Assembly: GCA_900110595.1 (NCBI GenBank)
Contig: FOEZ01000016.1
Span: 29,786 to 93,785 of the forward strand
DNA: 64,000 nt
Direction of reading: 5' to 3'
Source of the DNA: Arthrobacter sp. OV608
GTDB taxonomy: Bacteria > Actinomycetota > Actinomycetes > Actinomycetales > Micrococcaceae
Shown: piece by piece, positions 53,153 through 63,751 of the stretch
Layout: each line of letters begins with the position of its first letter
Position numbering within the stretch: position 1 is the first letter of the stretch
Translations under genes and position numbers: made by a program
Notes under the pieces: model-generated
The model's database searches: none
What the model was told of the DNA's origin: nothing
The model's input: the letters and a program-made list of their open reading frames with translations, nothing else

Positions 53153-55774
53153 TTACGCGTTGACGATCAGTCCCAGCTCAGCCTTGGACGCCAGTGCGTC
53201 ATGCCGCGGCAGCACTCTGACGGTGTAACCGAAGGACCCGGAACGGTCGATCACCAGGGAACCGCTGAACAGGTGCCGGCCGCTGCCCAGGTCTTCCTGG
53301 ACCTTGAGTTCCATCACGGTGATCTCTGCCAAGGTGTCGCTTTCCTCGGCCCGGCCGTAGGCCACTTCCACGCTGACGTCCTCGGGGGTGAGGCTGTTCA
53401 GGGCCACGTAGGCATTGACCTGGAGAGTGTCGCCGATCTGCGGGTCCTCGGAAACCCCCACCGAGTCCACATGCTCAACATGCACGTGCGGCCAGGCGGA
53501 GCGGACGTTGGCCGTCCAGGCTGCGAGGTTGCGGGCCTGCGAGTACGAGTTCGCTCCGGCGCTGCGTCCCGCCTCAGCCGCCGGGCGGTAGAGGATGTTC
53601 ACGTAGTCGCGCAGCATTCGCTCGGCCGAGACCTTCGGTCCGAGGTGCGAGAGCGTGTGCTTGATCATGGACACCCAGTGCGTGGGCACCTTCTCGGCGC
53701 CCGACGCTGTGGACGGCCCTGCGGCGCCTGCGCTTTCGGACACCGTGCTGCCGTAGAAGCGCGGGGCCACCTGGGTTTCCAGGAGTTCGTACAGGGCTGC
53801 GGCCTCGATATCGTCGCGTTCCTCCGGAGATGCGCCGTTATTGGCGGTGGGGATCGCCCAGCCGTTTTCGCCGTCGTACATCTCATCCCACCAGCCGTCC
53901 AGGACGGAGAGGTTTAACGAACCGTTCAGGGCGGCCTTCATGCCCGAGGTTCCGCAGGCCTCAAGCGGACGGAGCGGGTTGTTCAACCACACGTCGCACC
54001 CCGGGAAGAGGGTGCGCGCCATCGCGATGTCGTAGTTCGGCAGGAACGCGATGCGGTGGCGGACCTCGGGATCATCCGTGAAGCGGACCAGGTCCTGGAT
54101 CATCTTTTTGCCCGCGTCGTCAGCGGGATGGGATTTGCCGGCGATGACCAGCTGGATGGGGTGTTCCTTGTGCAGCAGCAGTGCCTTGAGCCTTTCGGGC
54201 TCGCGCAGCATCAGCGTGAGGCGCTTGTACGTCGGAACACGGCGGGCGAACCCTATGGTGAGCACGTCCGGGTCCAGGACGTTGTCCGTCCAGCCCAGCT
54301 CGGCGTCGGCGGCGCCGCGTTTCTTCCAGGCGGCGCGCAGCCGCTTGCGGACATCCTCCACCAGGGCTGCGCGCATCTCGCGGCGCAGTGCCCACACGTC
54401 GGCATCGCTGACGTTGTAGGCCAGGTCCCACCGGCCGTTGGCTTCCGCTTCGCTGCCGAACTGGTCCCGGGCGAGCTTGGAAATCCGGCTGTCCACCCAC
54501 GTGGGCACGTGCACGCCGTTGGTGACAGACGTGATGGGTACTTCGGAGTGGTCGAATCCCGGCCACAGGGCAGAGAACATGCCGCGGGACACTTCGCCGT
54601 GCAGCTTGGCCACGCCGTTGGCACGCTGCGCCAGCCGCAGGCCCATCACGGCCATGTTGAACACTGACGCGTTGCCGTCGGCGTAGTTTTCCCGGCCCAG
54701 CTCCAGGATCCGGTCCACGGGCACAGATGGTGCCAGGCCAGCCTGGAAGAAGTGGTGGATCTGTGCGATTTCAAACCGGTCGATGCCCGCGGGCACCGGC
54801 GTGTGGGTGGTGAAAACGGTGGAGGCACGGCCGGCAGCCAATGCCTCGTCGAAGGTAAGTGCCTCGTCCCCGGCCATCAGTTCCTGGATGCGTTCGATGC
54901 CAAGGAAGCCGGCGTGGCCCTCGTTGGTGTGGAAAACCTCCGGGGCCACCGATCCGGTGAGCTTCTGGAAGGCACGCAGTGCCTTGACCCCGCCCATGCC
55001 CAGCAGCAGTTCCTGCTGCAGCCGGTGGTCCCCGCCGCCGCCGTACAGGCGGTCGGTGATGCTGCGGGCCGCCTCGTCGTTGCCCGGGACGTTGGAATCC
55101 AGGAGCAGCAGCGGGACACGGCCGACGTCGGCCCGCCAGATGTGTGCCAGCAGGCGCCGGTTGTTGGGAAGGGGCAGCGAGACCTGCAGGGGGCGGCCGT
55201 TGCCGTCCGGGGAAGGCTCGCGCAGCAGCGTGAGCGGGAGTCCGTCAGGATCCAGGACCGGGTAGGTTTCCTGCTGCCAGGCATCCCGGGAGAGGGACTG
55301 CTTGAAGTACCCGGCCTGGTACAGCAGGCCAACGCCGATCAGGGGCACGCCCAGGTCCGAGGCGGCCTTCAGGTGGTCCCCGGCCAGGATGCCCAGGCCG
55401 CCTGAGTACTGCGGAAGGACCTCAGTGATGCCGAATTCGGGGGAGAAGTAAGCAATCGCGGCCGGCGCATCGGGCCCCAGGCTCTGGTACCAGCGCGGCT
55501 CCTCGAGGTAGCGGTCGAGGTCCTCCTCGGCGGCCCGGACGCGTTCCACCACGGACTGGTCCGCAGCCAGCTGCTGCAGCTCTTCGCGGCTCACCAGGCC
55601 CAGGAAACCGACCGGATCCTCGCCGCTCTCAGTCCACAGCCGGGGGTTCAGCCCGGCGAAGAGTTCGCGGGTGGGGCGGTGCCAGGACCAGCGCAAATTG
55701 CTGGCCAGCCGGGCCAGCGGGCGGATGGGCTCGGGGAGCACTGTACGGACCGTAAATCTGCGGATTGCCTTCAC
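53153..55774 (-). CDS. glgP: Alpha-glucan (glycogen/maltodextrin) phosphorylase
   Basis: An 873-residue GT35-like phosphorylase of the shorter archaeal/actinobacterial subtype with an N-terminal DUF3417 region (PEPIRPLARLASNLRWSWHRPT). It releases glucose-1-phosphate from glycogen. HTNEGHAGFLGIERI, GFARRVPTYKR and RPLEACGTSGMKAALNGSLN are characteristic. The GTG at 55774 matches the family start (KAIRRFTVRTVLPE); an ATG 24 nt upstream is the alternative, and neither has a good ribosome-binding site. Divergent from glgE. Confidence 0.92.
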   Translation of the reverse strand: MKAIRRFTVRTVLPEPIRPLARLASNLRWSWHRPTRELFAGLNPRLWTESGEDPVGFLGLVSREELQQLAADQSVVERVRAAEEDLDRYLEEPRWYQSLGPDAPAAIAYFSPEFGITEVLPQYSGGLGILAGDHLKAASDLGVPLIGVGLLYQAGYFKQSLSRDAWQQETYPVLDPDGLPLTLLREPSPDGNGRPLQVSLPLPNNRRLLAHIWRADVGRVPLLLLDSNVPGNDEAARSITDRLYGGGGDHRLQQELLLGMGGVKALRAFQKLTGSVAPEVFHTNEGHAGFLGIERIQELMAGDEALTFDEALAAGRASTVFTTHTPVPAGIDRFEIAQIHHFFQAGLAPSVPVDRILELGRENYADGNASVFNMAVMGLRLAQRANGVAKLHGEVSRGMFSALWPGFDHSEVPITSVTNGVHVPTWVDSRISKLARDQFGSEAEANGRWDLAYNVSDADVWALRREMRAALVEDVRKRLRAAWKKRGAADAELGWTDNVLDPDVLTIGFARRVPTYKRLTLMLREPERLKALLLHKEHPIQLVIAGKSHPADDAGKKMIQDLVRFTDDPEVRHRIAFLPNYDIAMARTLFPGCDVWLNNPLRPLEACGTSGMKAALNGSLNLSVLDGWWDEMYDGENGWAIPTANNGASPEERDDIEAAALYELLETQVAPRFYGSTVSESAGAAGPSTASGAEKVPTHWVSMIKHTLSHLGPKVSAERMLRDYVNILYRPAAEAGRSAGANSYSQARNLAAWTANVRSAWPHVHVEHVDSVGVSEDPQIGDTLQVNAYVALNSLTPEDVSVEVAYGRAEESDTLAEITVMELKVQEDLGSGRHLFSGSLVIDRSGSFGYTVRVLPRHDALASKAELGLIVNA

Positions 55775-55915
55775 CTGCGTCACACTAACGGACAACATGG
55801 GCAGCCGGAACCAGCATCAGGTTTCTTTTGGGTAAATGACCGGCGGCATGAAGTAAATGACACGGGGCGCAACAAAATTAGTGCGCAAGGCTTAGCATTC
55901 CCGGCCATTTCTCGC

Positions 55916-55928
55916 TAACGTCGAGCGT
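55916..55928 (+). promoter_or_regulatory. Putative leaderless -10 box of glgE
   Basis: TAACGT (55916-55921) lies 7 nt before the GTG at 55929; no Shine-Dalgarno. Confidence 0.4.
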
Positions 55929-58010
55929 GTGACGACTAACTCAGGAACCAGTGCCGCATTAGACAATAAGCCGAAGGGCCGCATCACTGACGGCCTGCGG
56001 TTTGGACGTTTTCCCATCACCGCCGTGCAGCCGGTGGTTGAAGGTGGAAGATTCCCTGCCAAGGCCCTGCCGGGTGAGGGGATAGTCGTTGGAGCCACCG
56101 CCTTCCGCGAGGGGCATGACATGCTCGGCGTCAGCGCCGTGCTCCTGGATCCCCAAGGCAACGAGCGCCAGCGGGTGAGGCTCGCACCGCCGCGCGGGGA
56201 ACGCGGCATGGGAACGGACCGCTGGGAAGGCGTCCTCACGCCGTCGGACGTTGGCGACTGGTCCTTTGTCATCGAAGCCTGGCACGACCGCTACGGCACC
56301 TGGCACCACAACGCCGAGGTGAAGGTGGCTGCCGGAATCGACGTGGAGCTGATGCTCGCCGAGGGCGCGGCGCTGCTGGGTGAAGCGTCCGACGACGCCT
56401 CCCGCAGCGAGGCGGACCGGGCAACATTGCGCTGGGTCGCCGACCGGCTGGCAGACAGGTCGCTCAGCCCCGAAGAGCGCCTCGCCGCCGGGTTCAGCGA
56501 CGGCGTGGCGGACATCGTGCGCCGCGAGCCCATCCGCGAACTGGTGACAGTCTCCGAGCAGTTCCCGCTGCTGGTGGAGCGCGACCTCGCCGGCCGCGGC
56601 GCCTGGTACGAGTTCTTCCCACGTTCCGAGGGAGCCGTCCGCAACCACGAAACGGGTACCTGGACCTCCGGCAACTTCCGCACCGCCGCAAAGCGCCTCG
56701 ACGCCGTCGCCGCCATGGGCTTCGACGTCCTGTACATGCCGCCCATCCACCCCATCGGCGTCCAGCACCGCAAGGGTCCCAACAACACGCTGATCGCCGG
56801 CCCCAACGATCCCGGGTCGCCGTGGGCCATTGGCGCCAAGGAAGGCGGCCACGACGCCATCCATCCGGACCTTGGCACGTTCGAGGACTTCGACGCTTTT
56901 GTGGCCCGGGCCAACGAACTGGGCCTGGAAGTTGCCCTGGACCTGGCGCTGCAGGCGGCGCCGGACCACCCCTGGGTCCAGTCGAACCCCGAATGGTTCA
57001 CCACACGCGTGGACGGCAGCATTGCTTATGCGGAAAACCCGCCCAAGAAGTACCAGGACATTTACCCGCTGAATTTCGATAATGACCCGGAGGGGCTCTC
57101 AAACGAAATTCTGCGTATTGTCCTGCTGTGGGTCAGCCACGGCGTAAAAATATTCCGCGTCGATAACCCGCACACCAAACCGGTGTGGTTCTGGGAATGG
57201 CTCATCGCGGAGGTGAATAAAGAGGTTCCGGGCGTTGTCTTCCTCGCGGAAGCCTTCACCCGCCCCGCCATGATGCACGCGCTGGGCCGGGCCGGGTTCC
57301 AGCAGTCCTACACCTACTTCACCTGGCGGAACACCAAGAAGGAGATCGAGGACTACTTCACCGAGGTCAGCCATGAGTCCCCGGCCTTCTTCCGGCCCAA
57401 CTTCTTTGTCAACACCCCGGACATCCTCACCGAATACCTCCAGTTCGGCGGCCCCGCAGCCTTCAAGATCCGGGCTGCGCTGGCATCCACGGCAAGCCCC
57501 TTGTGGGGCGTCTACGCCGGCTACGAACTTTATGAGCACGTTGCCCGGCCAGGAGCCGAAGAGTACATCGACAACGAAAAGTTCGAATACAAAGCACGTG
57601 ACTGGGATGCGGCGGCCCACTCCGGGCGGACCCTGGCACCGTACATCACCCGGTTGAACGAGCTCCGTCACGCGCACCCTGCGCTGCAGGACCTGCAGAA
57701 CCTGACCGTGCATTACACAACGGACGATTCCACCGTTGCGTACTCAAAGCACAAGACGCTCCCTGACGGATCCAAGGACACCATCATCGTGGTGGTGAAC
57801 CTCGATCCGCACGTCACCAAGGAGGGCAGCGTTTCCCTGGACCTCGCGGCCCTGGAGCTGGACCCGCAAGACCGCACTGCCAATGGCGGCTTCTATGTGG
57901 ACGACCTCATATCCGGGGAAAGCTGGGAATGGGGCGAGTTCAACTACGTCCGCCTCGACCCGCACGTTGAGCCCGCACACATCCTGAGTGTCAGGAGAGC
58001 GCATCAGTGA
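55929..58010 (+). CDS. glgE: Alpha-1,4-glucan:maltose-1-phosphate maltosyltransferase
   Basis: A 693-residue GH13_3 enzyme that extends alpha-glucan with maltose from maltose-1-phosphate. The N-terminal domain contains [17 protein letters not shown], and the barrel shows MPPIHPIG, the nucleophile Asp in [16 protein letters not shown], and the acid Glu in FLAEAFTRP. Length close to mycobacterial GlgE. GTG start. The stop overlaps treS by 4 nt (GTGA). First gene of glgE-treS-mak::glgB. Confidence 0.96.
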   Translation: MTTNSGTSAALDNKPKGRITDGLRFGRFPITAVQPVVEGGRFPAKALPGEGIVVGATAFREGHDMLGVSAVLLDPQGNERQRVRLAPPRGERGMGTDRWEGVLTPSDVGDWSFVIEAWHDRYGTWHHNAEVKVAAGIDVELMLAEGAALLGEASDDASRSEADRATLRWVADRLADRSLSPEERLAAGFSDGVADIVRREPIRELVTVSEQFPLLVERDLAGRGAWYEFFPRSEGAVRNHETGTWTSGNFRTAAKRLDAVAAMGFDVLYMPPIHPIGVQHRKGPNNTLIAGPNDPGSPWAIGAKEGGHDAIHPDLGTFEDFDAFVARANELGLEVALDLALQAAPDHPWVQSNPEWFTTRVDGSIAYAENPPKKYQDIYPLNFDNDPEGLSNEILRIVLLWVSHGVKIFRVDNPHTKPVWFWEWLIAEVNKEVPGVVFLAEAFTRPAMMHALGRAGFQQSYTYFTWRNTKKEIEDYFTEVSHESPAFFRPNFFVNTPDILTEYLQFGGPAAFKIRAALASTASPLWGVYAGYELYEHVARPGAEEYIDNEKFEYKARDWDAAAHSGRTLAPYITRLNELRHAHPALQDLQNLTVHYTTDDSTVAYSKHKTLPDGSKDTIIVVVNLDPHVTKEGSVSLDLAALELDPQDRTANGGFYVDDLISGESWEWGEFNYVRLDPHVEPAHILSVRRAHQ

Positions 58011-59803
58011 GTTTTAATCCGCAAAGTTCGGGCCGGCATTTCACGCCGAAGAGCACTTTCGAACTGAACGCGCCGGGCCTGCAGCACGATCCTCTGTGGT
58101 ACCGGAAGGCCGTTTTCTACGAGGTCCTCGTCAGAGCTTTTGCGGATGCCAACGGTGACGGCTCGGGAGATTTCTCGGGCCTCATCGACAGGCTCGACTA
58201 CCTGCAGTGGCTGGGCGTGGACTGCCTCTGGCTGCCCCCGTTCTTCCAGTCGCCGCTGCGTGACGGCGGGTACGACATCTCCGACTACAACTCTGTGCTG
58301 GACGAGTTCGGCACCATCACCGATTTCAAGCGGCTGGTGGCGGAAGCGCACGCCAGGGGCGTGCGGGTCATCATCGACCTGCCCCTGAACCACACCTCGG
58401 ACCAGCATCCGTGGTTCCAGGAATCGCGGAAGGACCCCGACGGCCCGTACGGCGACTTCTATGTGTGGAGTGACACGGACGAGAAATACCAGGACGCCCG
58501 CATCATTTTTGTGGACACCGAGGAATCGAACTGGACGTTCGACCCCATCCGGCGGCAGTTTTTCTGGCACCGGTTCTTCAGCCACCAGCCCGATCTGAAC
58601 TTCGAGAACCCCAAGGTGATCGAGGCCCTGTTCGACGTGGTGCGGTTCTGGCTGGACCAGGGCATCGACGGGTTCCGTGCCGACGCCATCCCGTATCTCT
58701 TTGAGGAGGAGGGCACCAACTGCGAGAACCTGCCCGCCACCCACGAATTCCTCCGCAGGCTCCGGGCCATGGTGGACGAGAGCTACCCCGGGCGCGTCAT
58801 CATCGCCGAGGCCAACCAGCCGCCGAACGAGGTGGTGGAGTACTTCGGCACGGAAGAGGAGCCCGAATGCCACATGGCCTTCCACTTCCCGATCATGCCG
58901 CGCCTGTACTACGCGCTCCGGGACCAAAAGGCCGCGCCCATCATCGAGACGATGCAGGACACCCCCGATATCCCCGAGGGCGCGCAGTGGGGAACCTTCC
59001 TGCGGAACCATGACGAGCTGACCCTTGAGATGGTCACCGCGGACGAGCGGGCCGCCATGCTGGGCTGGTATGCGCCGGACCCCCGGATGCGGGCCAACAT
59101 CGGCATCCGCCGCCGGCTGGCGCCCCTGCTGGACAACTCCCGGGCAGAGATCGAGCTGATCAACGCGCTGCTGCTCTCGTTGCCCGGCAGCCCGTTCCTC
59201 TATTACGGGGACGAGATCGGGATGGGGGACAACATCTGGCTCGAAGACCGGGACGCCGTCCGCACCCCCATGCAGTGGAACCCCGACCGCAACGCAGGCT
59301 TCTCCCACGCGGACCCCGGCAAGCTTTACCTGCCGGTCATCCAGTCCCTGGTCTATAACTACAACATGGCCAACGTCGAGGCCGAGGCTGCGCACTCGGG
59401 TTCCCTGCTCCGCTGGACCCGCCAGATCCTCAGCGTCCGCAAGAACCATCCCTCCTTCGGCCTCGGTTCCTTCAAGCACGTTGAGGCAGACCACGACGCC
59501 GTACTGGCGTACCTTCGGGAGCTGCCGGACGGCAACTCCGCCGGGGTGGACGGTGAAACCGTCCTGTGTGCCTTCAACCTCTCGCAGCATCCAGTGGCCG
59601 CCAGGCTGCGCATTCCCGATTACGCCGGCCGCGGCCTTCGGGATGTGTTCGGCGGCCAGCCATTTCCTGGCATCAACGAGGACGGGACGCTGACGCTGAC
59701 CCTGGGCAGCCACGATTTTTTCTGGCTGCGGGTCCGCTCGGCAGCGTCCAATCCTTCGTCCCCCTATACGCAGGCAATGCCGATCCTCTCGATTGAGAAC
59801 TGA
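58007..59803 (+). CDS. treS: Maltose alpha-D-glucosyltransferase (trehalose synthase)
   Basis: A 598-residue GH13_16 enzyme interconverting trehalose and maltose. Conserved regions: [24 protein letters not shown] (nucleophile Asp), [10 protein letters not shown] (acid Glu), [14 protein letters not shown] start overlapping glgE. It supplies maltose to the maltokinase encoded next, with a gap of 1 nt. Confidence 0.96.
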   Translation: MSFNPQSSGRHFTPKSTFELNAPGLQHDPLWYRKAVFYEVLVRAFADANGDGSGDFSGLIDRLDYLQWLGVDCLWLPPFFQSPLRDGGYDISDYNSVLDEFGTITDFKRLVAEAHARGVRVIIDLPLNHTSDQHPWFQESRKDPDGPYGDFYVWSDTDEKYQDARIIFVDTEESNWTFDPIRRQFFWHRFFSHQPDLNFENPKVIEALFDVVRFWLDQGIDGFRADAIPYLFEEEGTNCENLPATHEFLRRLRAMVDESYPGRVIIAEANQPPNEVVEYFGTEEEPECHMAFHFPIMPRLYYALRDQKAAPIIETMQDTPDIPEGAQWGTFLRNHDELTLEMVTADERAAMLGWYAPDPRMRANIGIRRRLAPLLDNSRAEIELINALLLSLPGSPFLYYGDEIGMGDNIWLEDRDAVRTPMQWNPDRNAGFSHADPGKLYLPVIQSLVYNYNMANVEAEAAHSGSLLRWTRQILSVRKNHPSFGLGSFKHVEADHDAVLAYLRELPDGNSAGVDGETVLCAFNLSQHPVAARLRIPDYAGRGLRDVFGGQPFPGINEDGTLTLTLGSHDFFWLRVRSAASNPSSPYTQAMPILSIEN

Positions 59804-59804
59804 C

Positions 59805-62800
59805 ATGAACCAGCCCATCCTTACCCCCGCCCTGACCGCGCTGCTTCAGGAATGGCTTCCGAGGCAACGCTGGTTTCCCGTCAAAACCCCCGGTTTCGAG
59901 GTAGCCCAGGCAGGCAGCCTGGGACTGGAGGATCCCTCCGGCCACGCCGCGCTGGCGGTGTTCCTCCTGAAAGTCACCACCAAGGGAGCCGACGGCGGCC
60001 GGCGCACCGACGTGGTGCAGGTCCCCTTGAGTTTCCGGCCGGCACCGGCGGCGGGCATGGAGCGGGCATTGATCGGCGAGGCCGCCGGCACTGACCCTTC
60101 GAGGCCATGGGTCTACGACGCAGTGCATGATCCCGACTTTGTGGGGGCCTGGCTCGAACTCATGCGCGGCGGGGAGAAGGCGCCCAGCGGCACCGCCGCC
60201 GGGTTCCGTACCCCGGGAGGGCCCAGGCTGCCCACGGCGCGCGGCGTGGTCAAAGTGCTGTCCGGAGAGCAGTCCAACAGTTCGGTGATCGTGGACGACG
60301 GCGAATCAGCCGCCATCGTGAAGTTCTTCCGTGTCCTCTCGGCAGGGACCAACCCGGAAGTCGAAGTGGGCGCCGCCCTCACTTCCGCGGGTACAGCTGA
60401 AGTTCCAGCCACTCTCGGCTGGGTGCGCGGCGAGTGGTTGGCACACGGCCTTTCTTCCCCTGACGGCACTGCTGCGGGTTCCCGGCACGCGGAAGGGGAG
60501 TTGGCCGTGGCGCACGAGTTTCTGGCCGGCGGGCTCGATGCCTGGCGCCTCGCTGTTGACGCAGCGCGGTCCGGAACGGACTTTAAGGCAGAGGCGCGCG
60601 CTCTCGGAGCCGCCACCGCAACCGTCCACCGCCGGCTCGCCGAAGCCCTCGGACAATCCGAAGAGGCTGAACCGGGCAAGGTGATTGCGCCTGCAGTAGC
60701 CCAGCGCGTCCGGCAGGCCTGGGCTGAAGCGGCCTCCGCCGTCGGGCCCTTTGGCACGGCATTGGACACCTTGCTGAAGGGGCTCGACGGCGTCCCTGCC
60801 GGTCCGCTGCAGCGGATCCACGGGGACCTCCACCTCGGCCAGATCCTTCAGGTTCCGGGGCAGGCGGGGGCGGCGCCGCGGTGGGCCATCCTCGACTTCG
60901 AAGGCGAACCGCTGCGTCCCATCGCCGAGCGCAACGTTCCCGACGTCCCCCTCCGCGACGTGGTGGGAATGCTCCGGTCCTTCGACTACGCGGCAGGGGC
61001 CGCCCGCCGCGAGCAGGAAGGCGCGCAGGTGCCGGCCTCCTGGGTTGACGATTGCGCCGATGCCTTCCTTGCCGGCTACGCGGAGGTCACGCCGGGCACT
61101 GTGGACAAGGACGCGCCCCTCTTTGTGGCATTGTGGCTGGACAAGGCACTGTACGAAGTAGTTTATGAAATGCGTAACAGGCCCGACTGGCTGGCGATCC
61201 CCGTGAACGCCGCCAGGCGGCTCCTCAGCGGTAACGGCGCCGGTCAACAGGCCGGGGCAGCATCGGAAGGTAACGAAATGACAGGCTCAGCACGAACCGA
61301 CCATCCCGGGGTGCCGCTGCATGTGGATGCAGGCACCTTGGGCAAGATCGCGAACGGCGAACACCACGCCCCCCATTCCGTCCTTGGGGCGCACCTGGAT
61401 GACTACGGCCACGTCACCATCCGCACCGTGAAGCATCTGGCCGAGTCCGTCACCGTGATCACGGCCGCGGGCGAGGTTCCCATGGAGCATGAAGCCCACG
61501 GTGTATGGGTGGCCGTGATGGAGCCCCTGCAGCAAGGCCACGTCCCGGACTACCGCCTTGCCGTCACGTATGCGGGGGCCGAACCCGTCATCGTGGACGA
61601 GCCGTACCGCTACCTGCCCACCGTGGGTGAAGTTGACCTGCACCTTATCGGCGAGGGCAGGCATGAGAAGCTCTGGCAGGTGCTTGGTGCCCATGTCCAG
61701 CACTACAAGTCCTCGCTGGGCGACGTGGACGGTGTCTCCTTTGCCGTTTGGGCACCCAACGCGCAGGCTGTGCGGATCAAGGGTGACTTCAACGGCTGGG
61801 ACGGCCGCGAGAATTCGCTCCGCTCCCTGGGCTCATCCGGTGTCTGGGAAATCTTCGTTCCCGGCGTCACAGCCGGTGCATGCTACAAGTTCGAGATCCG
61901 CACCCGGTCCGGCCACTGGGTGGAAAAGGCGGACCCGCTCGCGTTCGGAACCGAGGTCCCGCCGCTGACCGCCTCCCGTGTTGTGGAGCCCGCGTACGCC
62001 TTCAAGGACGACGCGTGGATGGAAGCCCGGGCCCAGCGGGATCCGCACAACTCGGCCATGAGCGTCTACGAAGTGCACCTTGGTTCCTGGCGGCTGGGGC
62101 TCGGCTACAAGGAACTGGCCAAAGAGCTGGTGGACTACGTTAAGTGGCTTGGCTTCACCCATGTGGAATTCATGCCCGTGGCGGAGCATCCCTTCGGAGG
62201 TTCCTGGGGCTACCAGGTCACGTCGTACTTCGCCCCCACCTCCCGGTTCGGCCACCCGGACGAGTTCCGGTATCTGGTGGACGCGCTCCACCAGGCCGGA
62301 ATCGGTGTCCTGCTGGACTGGGTGCCGGCACACTTCCCCAAGGACGCATGGGCCCTGGCCCAGTTCGACGGCGAGCCCCTCTATGAGCACTCCGATCCGG
62401 CCTTGGGTGAGCACCCGGACTGGGGCACGTTGATCTTCGACTTCGGCCGGACAGAGGTGCGCAACTTCCTTGTGGCCAATGCCCTGTACTGGCTGGAAGA
62501 GTTCCACATCGACGGCCTGCGGGTGGATGCCGTAGCGTCCATGCTTTATCTGGATTACTCCCGCGAGGAGGGCCAGTGGCGGCCCAACCGCTTCGGCGGC
62601 CGGGAGAACCTGGAGGCCATTTCCTTCCTGCAGGAAGTCAACGCCACGGTGTACAAGACGCACCCCGGCGCCGTCATGATTGCAGAGGAATCCACTGCAT
62701 TCCCGGGCGTCACTGCCCCCACCAGCCACGGCGGGCTGGGCTTCGGCCTGAAGTGGAACATGGGCTGGATGCACGATTCCCTCAAGTACGCCTCCGAGGA

Positions 62801-63503
62801 TCCGGTCAACCGCAAATGGCACCACGGCACGGTCACGTTCTCCCTGGTGTATGCCTTCACCGAGAACTTCCTGCTGCCCATCAGCCACGACGAGGTAGTG
62901 CACGGCAAGGGCTCCATGCTCCGGAAGATGCCCGGTGACCGCTGGCAGCAGCTGGCCAACCTGCGTGCTTTCCTGGCGTACCAGTGGGCCCACCCGGGCA
63001 AGCAGCTCATCTTTATGGGCACGGAATTCGGCCAGGAAGCCGAATGGTCAGAACAGCACGGCCTCGACTGGTGGCTTGCGGACATTCCGGCCCATAAGGG
63101 AATCCAGCTGCTGACCAAGGACCTCAACGAGCTCTACGCCTCCACTCCCGCGCTCTACACCCGCGACAACGAACCGGGCGGCTTCCAGTGGATCAATGGG
63201 GGAGACGCGGACCGCAACGTTCTCTCATTCATCCGGTGGGACAAGGAGGGCAACCCCCTGGTGTGCGCCATCAACTTCTCTGGCGCGCCGCATGCCGGCT
63301 ACACGCTGGGAGTGCCGGAGGCAGGTGTCTGGACCGAGGTGCTCAACACCGACTCCACCACTTACGGCGGATCCGGGGTGCTCAACAACGGAGAACTGAA
63401 GGCCGCCGGGGAAGGGCAGGACGGGCAGCCGGCCACCCTGAGCGTCACCTTGCCGCCGCTTGGTGCTGCCTACTTCAAGCCGGGTACATCAGCCGCTGGC
63501 TGA
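59805..63503 (+). CDS. glgB: Maltokinase-GlgB fusion: maltose kinase and 1,4-alpha-glucan branching enzyme
   Basis: A 1232-residue two-enzyme polypeptide. Residues 1-485 are maltokinase (Mak/Pep2): QEWLPRQRWFP at the start, catalytic loop RIHGDLHLGQIL and ILDFEGEP. It makes maltose-1-phosphate for GlgE. Residues from 492 are a complete branching enzyme: CBM48 (SFAVWAPNAQAVRIKGDFNGW), then GLRVDAVASM (nucleophile Asp), VMIAEESTAF (acid Glu) and LPISHDEVVHG. A short Ala/Gly-rich linker joins them. GlgB could also be made alone: an internal ATG (61278) follows GGAAGG at ideal spacing. Confidence 0.94.
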   Translation: MNQPILTPALTALLQEWLPRQRWFPVKTPGFEVAQAGSLGLEDPSGHAALAVFLLKVTTKGADGGRRTDVVQVPLSFRPAPAAGMERALIGEAAGTDPSRPWVYDAVHDPDFVGAWLELMRGGEKAPSGTAAGFRTPGGPRLPTARGVVKVLSGEQSNSSVIVDDGESAAIVKFFRVLSAGTNPEVEVGAALTSAGTAEVPATLGWVRGEWLAHGLSSPDGTAAGSRHAEGELAVAHEFLAGGLDAWRLAVDAARSGTDFKAEARALGAATATVHRRLAEALGQSEEAEPGKVIAPAVAQRVRQAWAEAASAVGPFGTALDTLLKGLDGVPAGPLQRIHGDLHLGQILQVPGQAGAAPRWAILDFEGEPLRPIAERNVPDVPLRDVVGMLRSFDYAAGAARREQEGAQVPASWVDDCADAFLAGYAEVTPGTVDKDAPLFVALWLDKALYEVVYEMRNRPDWLAIPVNAARRLLSGNGAGQQAGAASEGNEMTGSARTDHPGVPLHVDAGTLGKIANGEHHAPHSVLGAHLDDYGHVTIRTVKHLAESVTVITAAGEVPMEHEAHGVWVAVMEPLQQGHVPDYRLAVTYAGAEPVIVDEPYRYLPTVGEVDLHLIGEGRHEKLWQVLGAHVQHYKSSLGDVDGVSFAVWAPNAQAVRIKGDFNGWDGRENSLRSLGSSGVWEIFVPGVTAGACYKFEIRTRSGHWVEKADPLAFGTEVPPLTASRVVEPAYAFKDDAWMEARAQRDPHNSAMSVYEVHLGSWRLGLGYKELAKELVDYVKWLGFTHVEFMPVAEHPFGGSWGYQVTSYFAPTSRFGHPDEFRYLVDALHQAGIGVLLDWVPAHFPKDAWALAQFDGEPLYEHSDPALGEHPDWGTLIFDFGRTEVRNFLVANALYWLEEFHIDGLRVDAVASMLYLDYSREEGQWRPNRFGGRENLEAISFLQEVNATVYKTHPGAVMIAEESTAFPGVTAPTSHGGLGFGLKWNMGWMHDSLKYASEDPVNRKWHHGTVTFSLVYAFTENFLLPISHDEVVHGKGSMLRKMPGDRWQQLANLRAFLAYQWAHPGKQLIFMGTEFGQEAEWSEQHGLDWWLADIPAHKGIQLLTKDLNELYASTPALYTRDNEPGGFQWINGGDADRNVLSFIRWDKEGNPLVCAINFSGAPHAGYTLGVPEAGVWTEVLNTDSTTYGGSGVLNNGELKAAGEGQDGQPATLSVTLPPLGAAYFKPGTSAAG
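61265..61280 (+). promoter_or_regulatory. Internal ribosome-binding site and start for GlgB
   Basis: GGAAGG (61265-61270), 7 nt, ATG (61278), in frame with the fusion. Initiation here would give a 741-residue GlgB of normal length. Confidence 0.55.
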
Positions 63504-63529
63504 CCCTTGGTTCCAAGTGTTGACGAATG

Positions 63530-63560
63530 GCCCGGGATCCTTGTGATTCCGGGCTTTTTC
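63530..63560 (+). terminator. Terminator of the glgE operon
   Basis: Stem GCCCGGGAT (63530-63538)/ATTCCGGGC (63546-63554, one G-T pair) followed by TTTTTC. Confidence 0.85.
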
Positions 63561-63612
63561 GTGGCCGGATCTGGGCTGCCTGGTATCGGGGGGAGGCCGG
63601 TTGGCTACCCGG

Positions 63613-63642
63613 TTGGCTATCCCGGCAGAGTGGTGGTAGAGT
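63613..63642 (+). promoter_or_regulatory. Possible upstream rrn promoter
   Basis: TTGGCT (63613-63618), 18 bp, TAGAGT (63637-63642). A tandem 12-bp repeat (GGTTGGCTACCC then GGTTGGCTATCC) begins at 63599. Confidence 0.45.
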
Positions 63643-63722
63643 TTATTTCCGCGCTGGTCCACAGAGTCAGCCGGAAAAACCGAAACTCAAGCCTCACGGC
63701 GATCAGGGTTGCGGGCGCCGGT

Positions 63723-63751
63723 TTGACAAGTAGGAAGCCAGCCGGTAAGTT
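63723..63751 (+). promoter_or_regulatory. Main rrn promoter
   Basis: A perfect TTGACA (63723-63728), 17-bp spacer and TAAGTT (63746-63751), about 250 bp before the expected 16S start. Confidence 0.7.

Noticed and set aside
58004-59818. A 604-codon open frame exactly antisense to treS
   Set aside because: High-GC coding DNA often leaves the opposite frame open. The predicted protein shows no domain, is rich in Val/Gly/Arg/His, and treS has full catalytic motifs.
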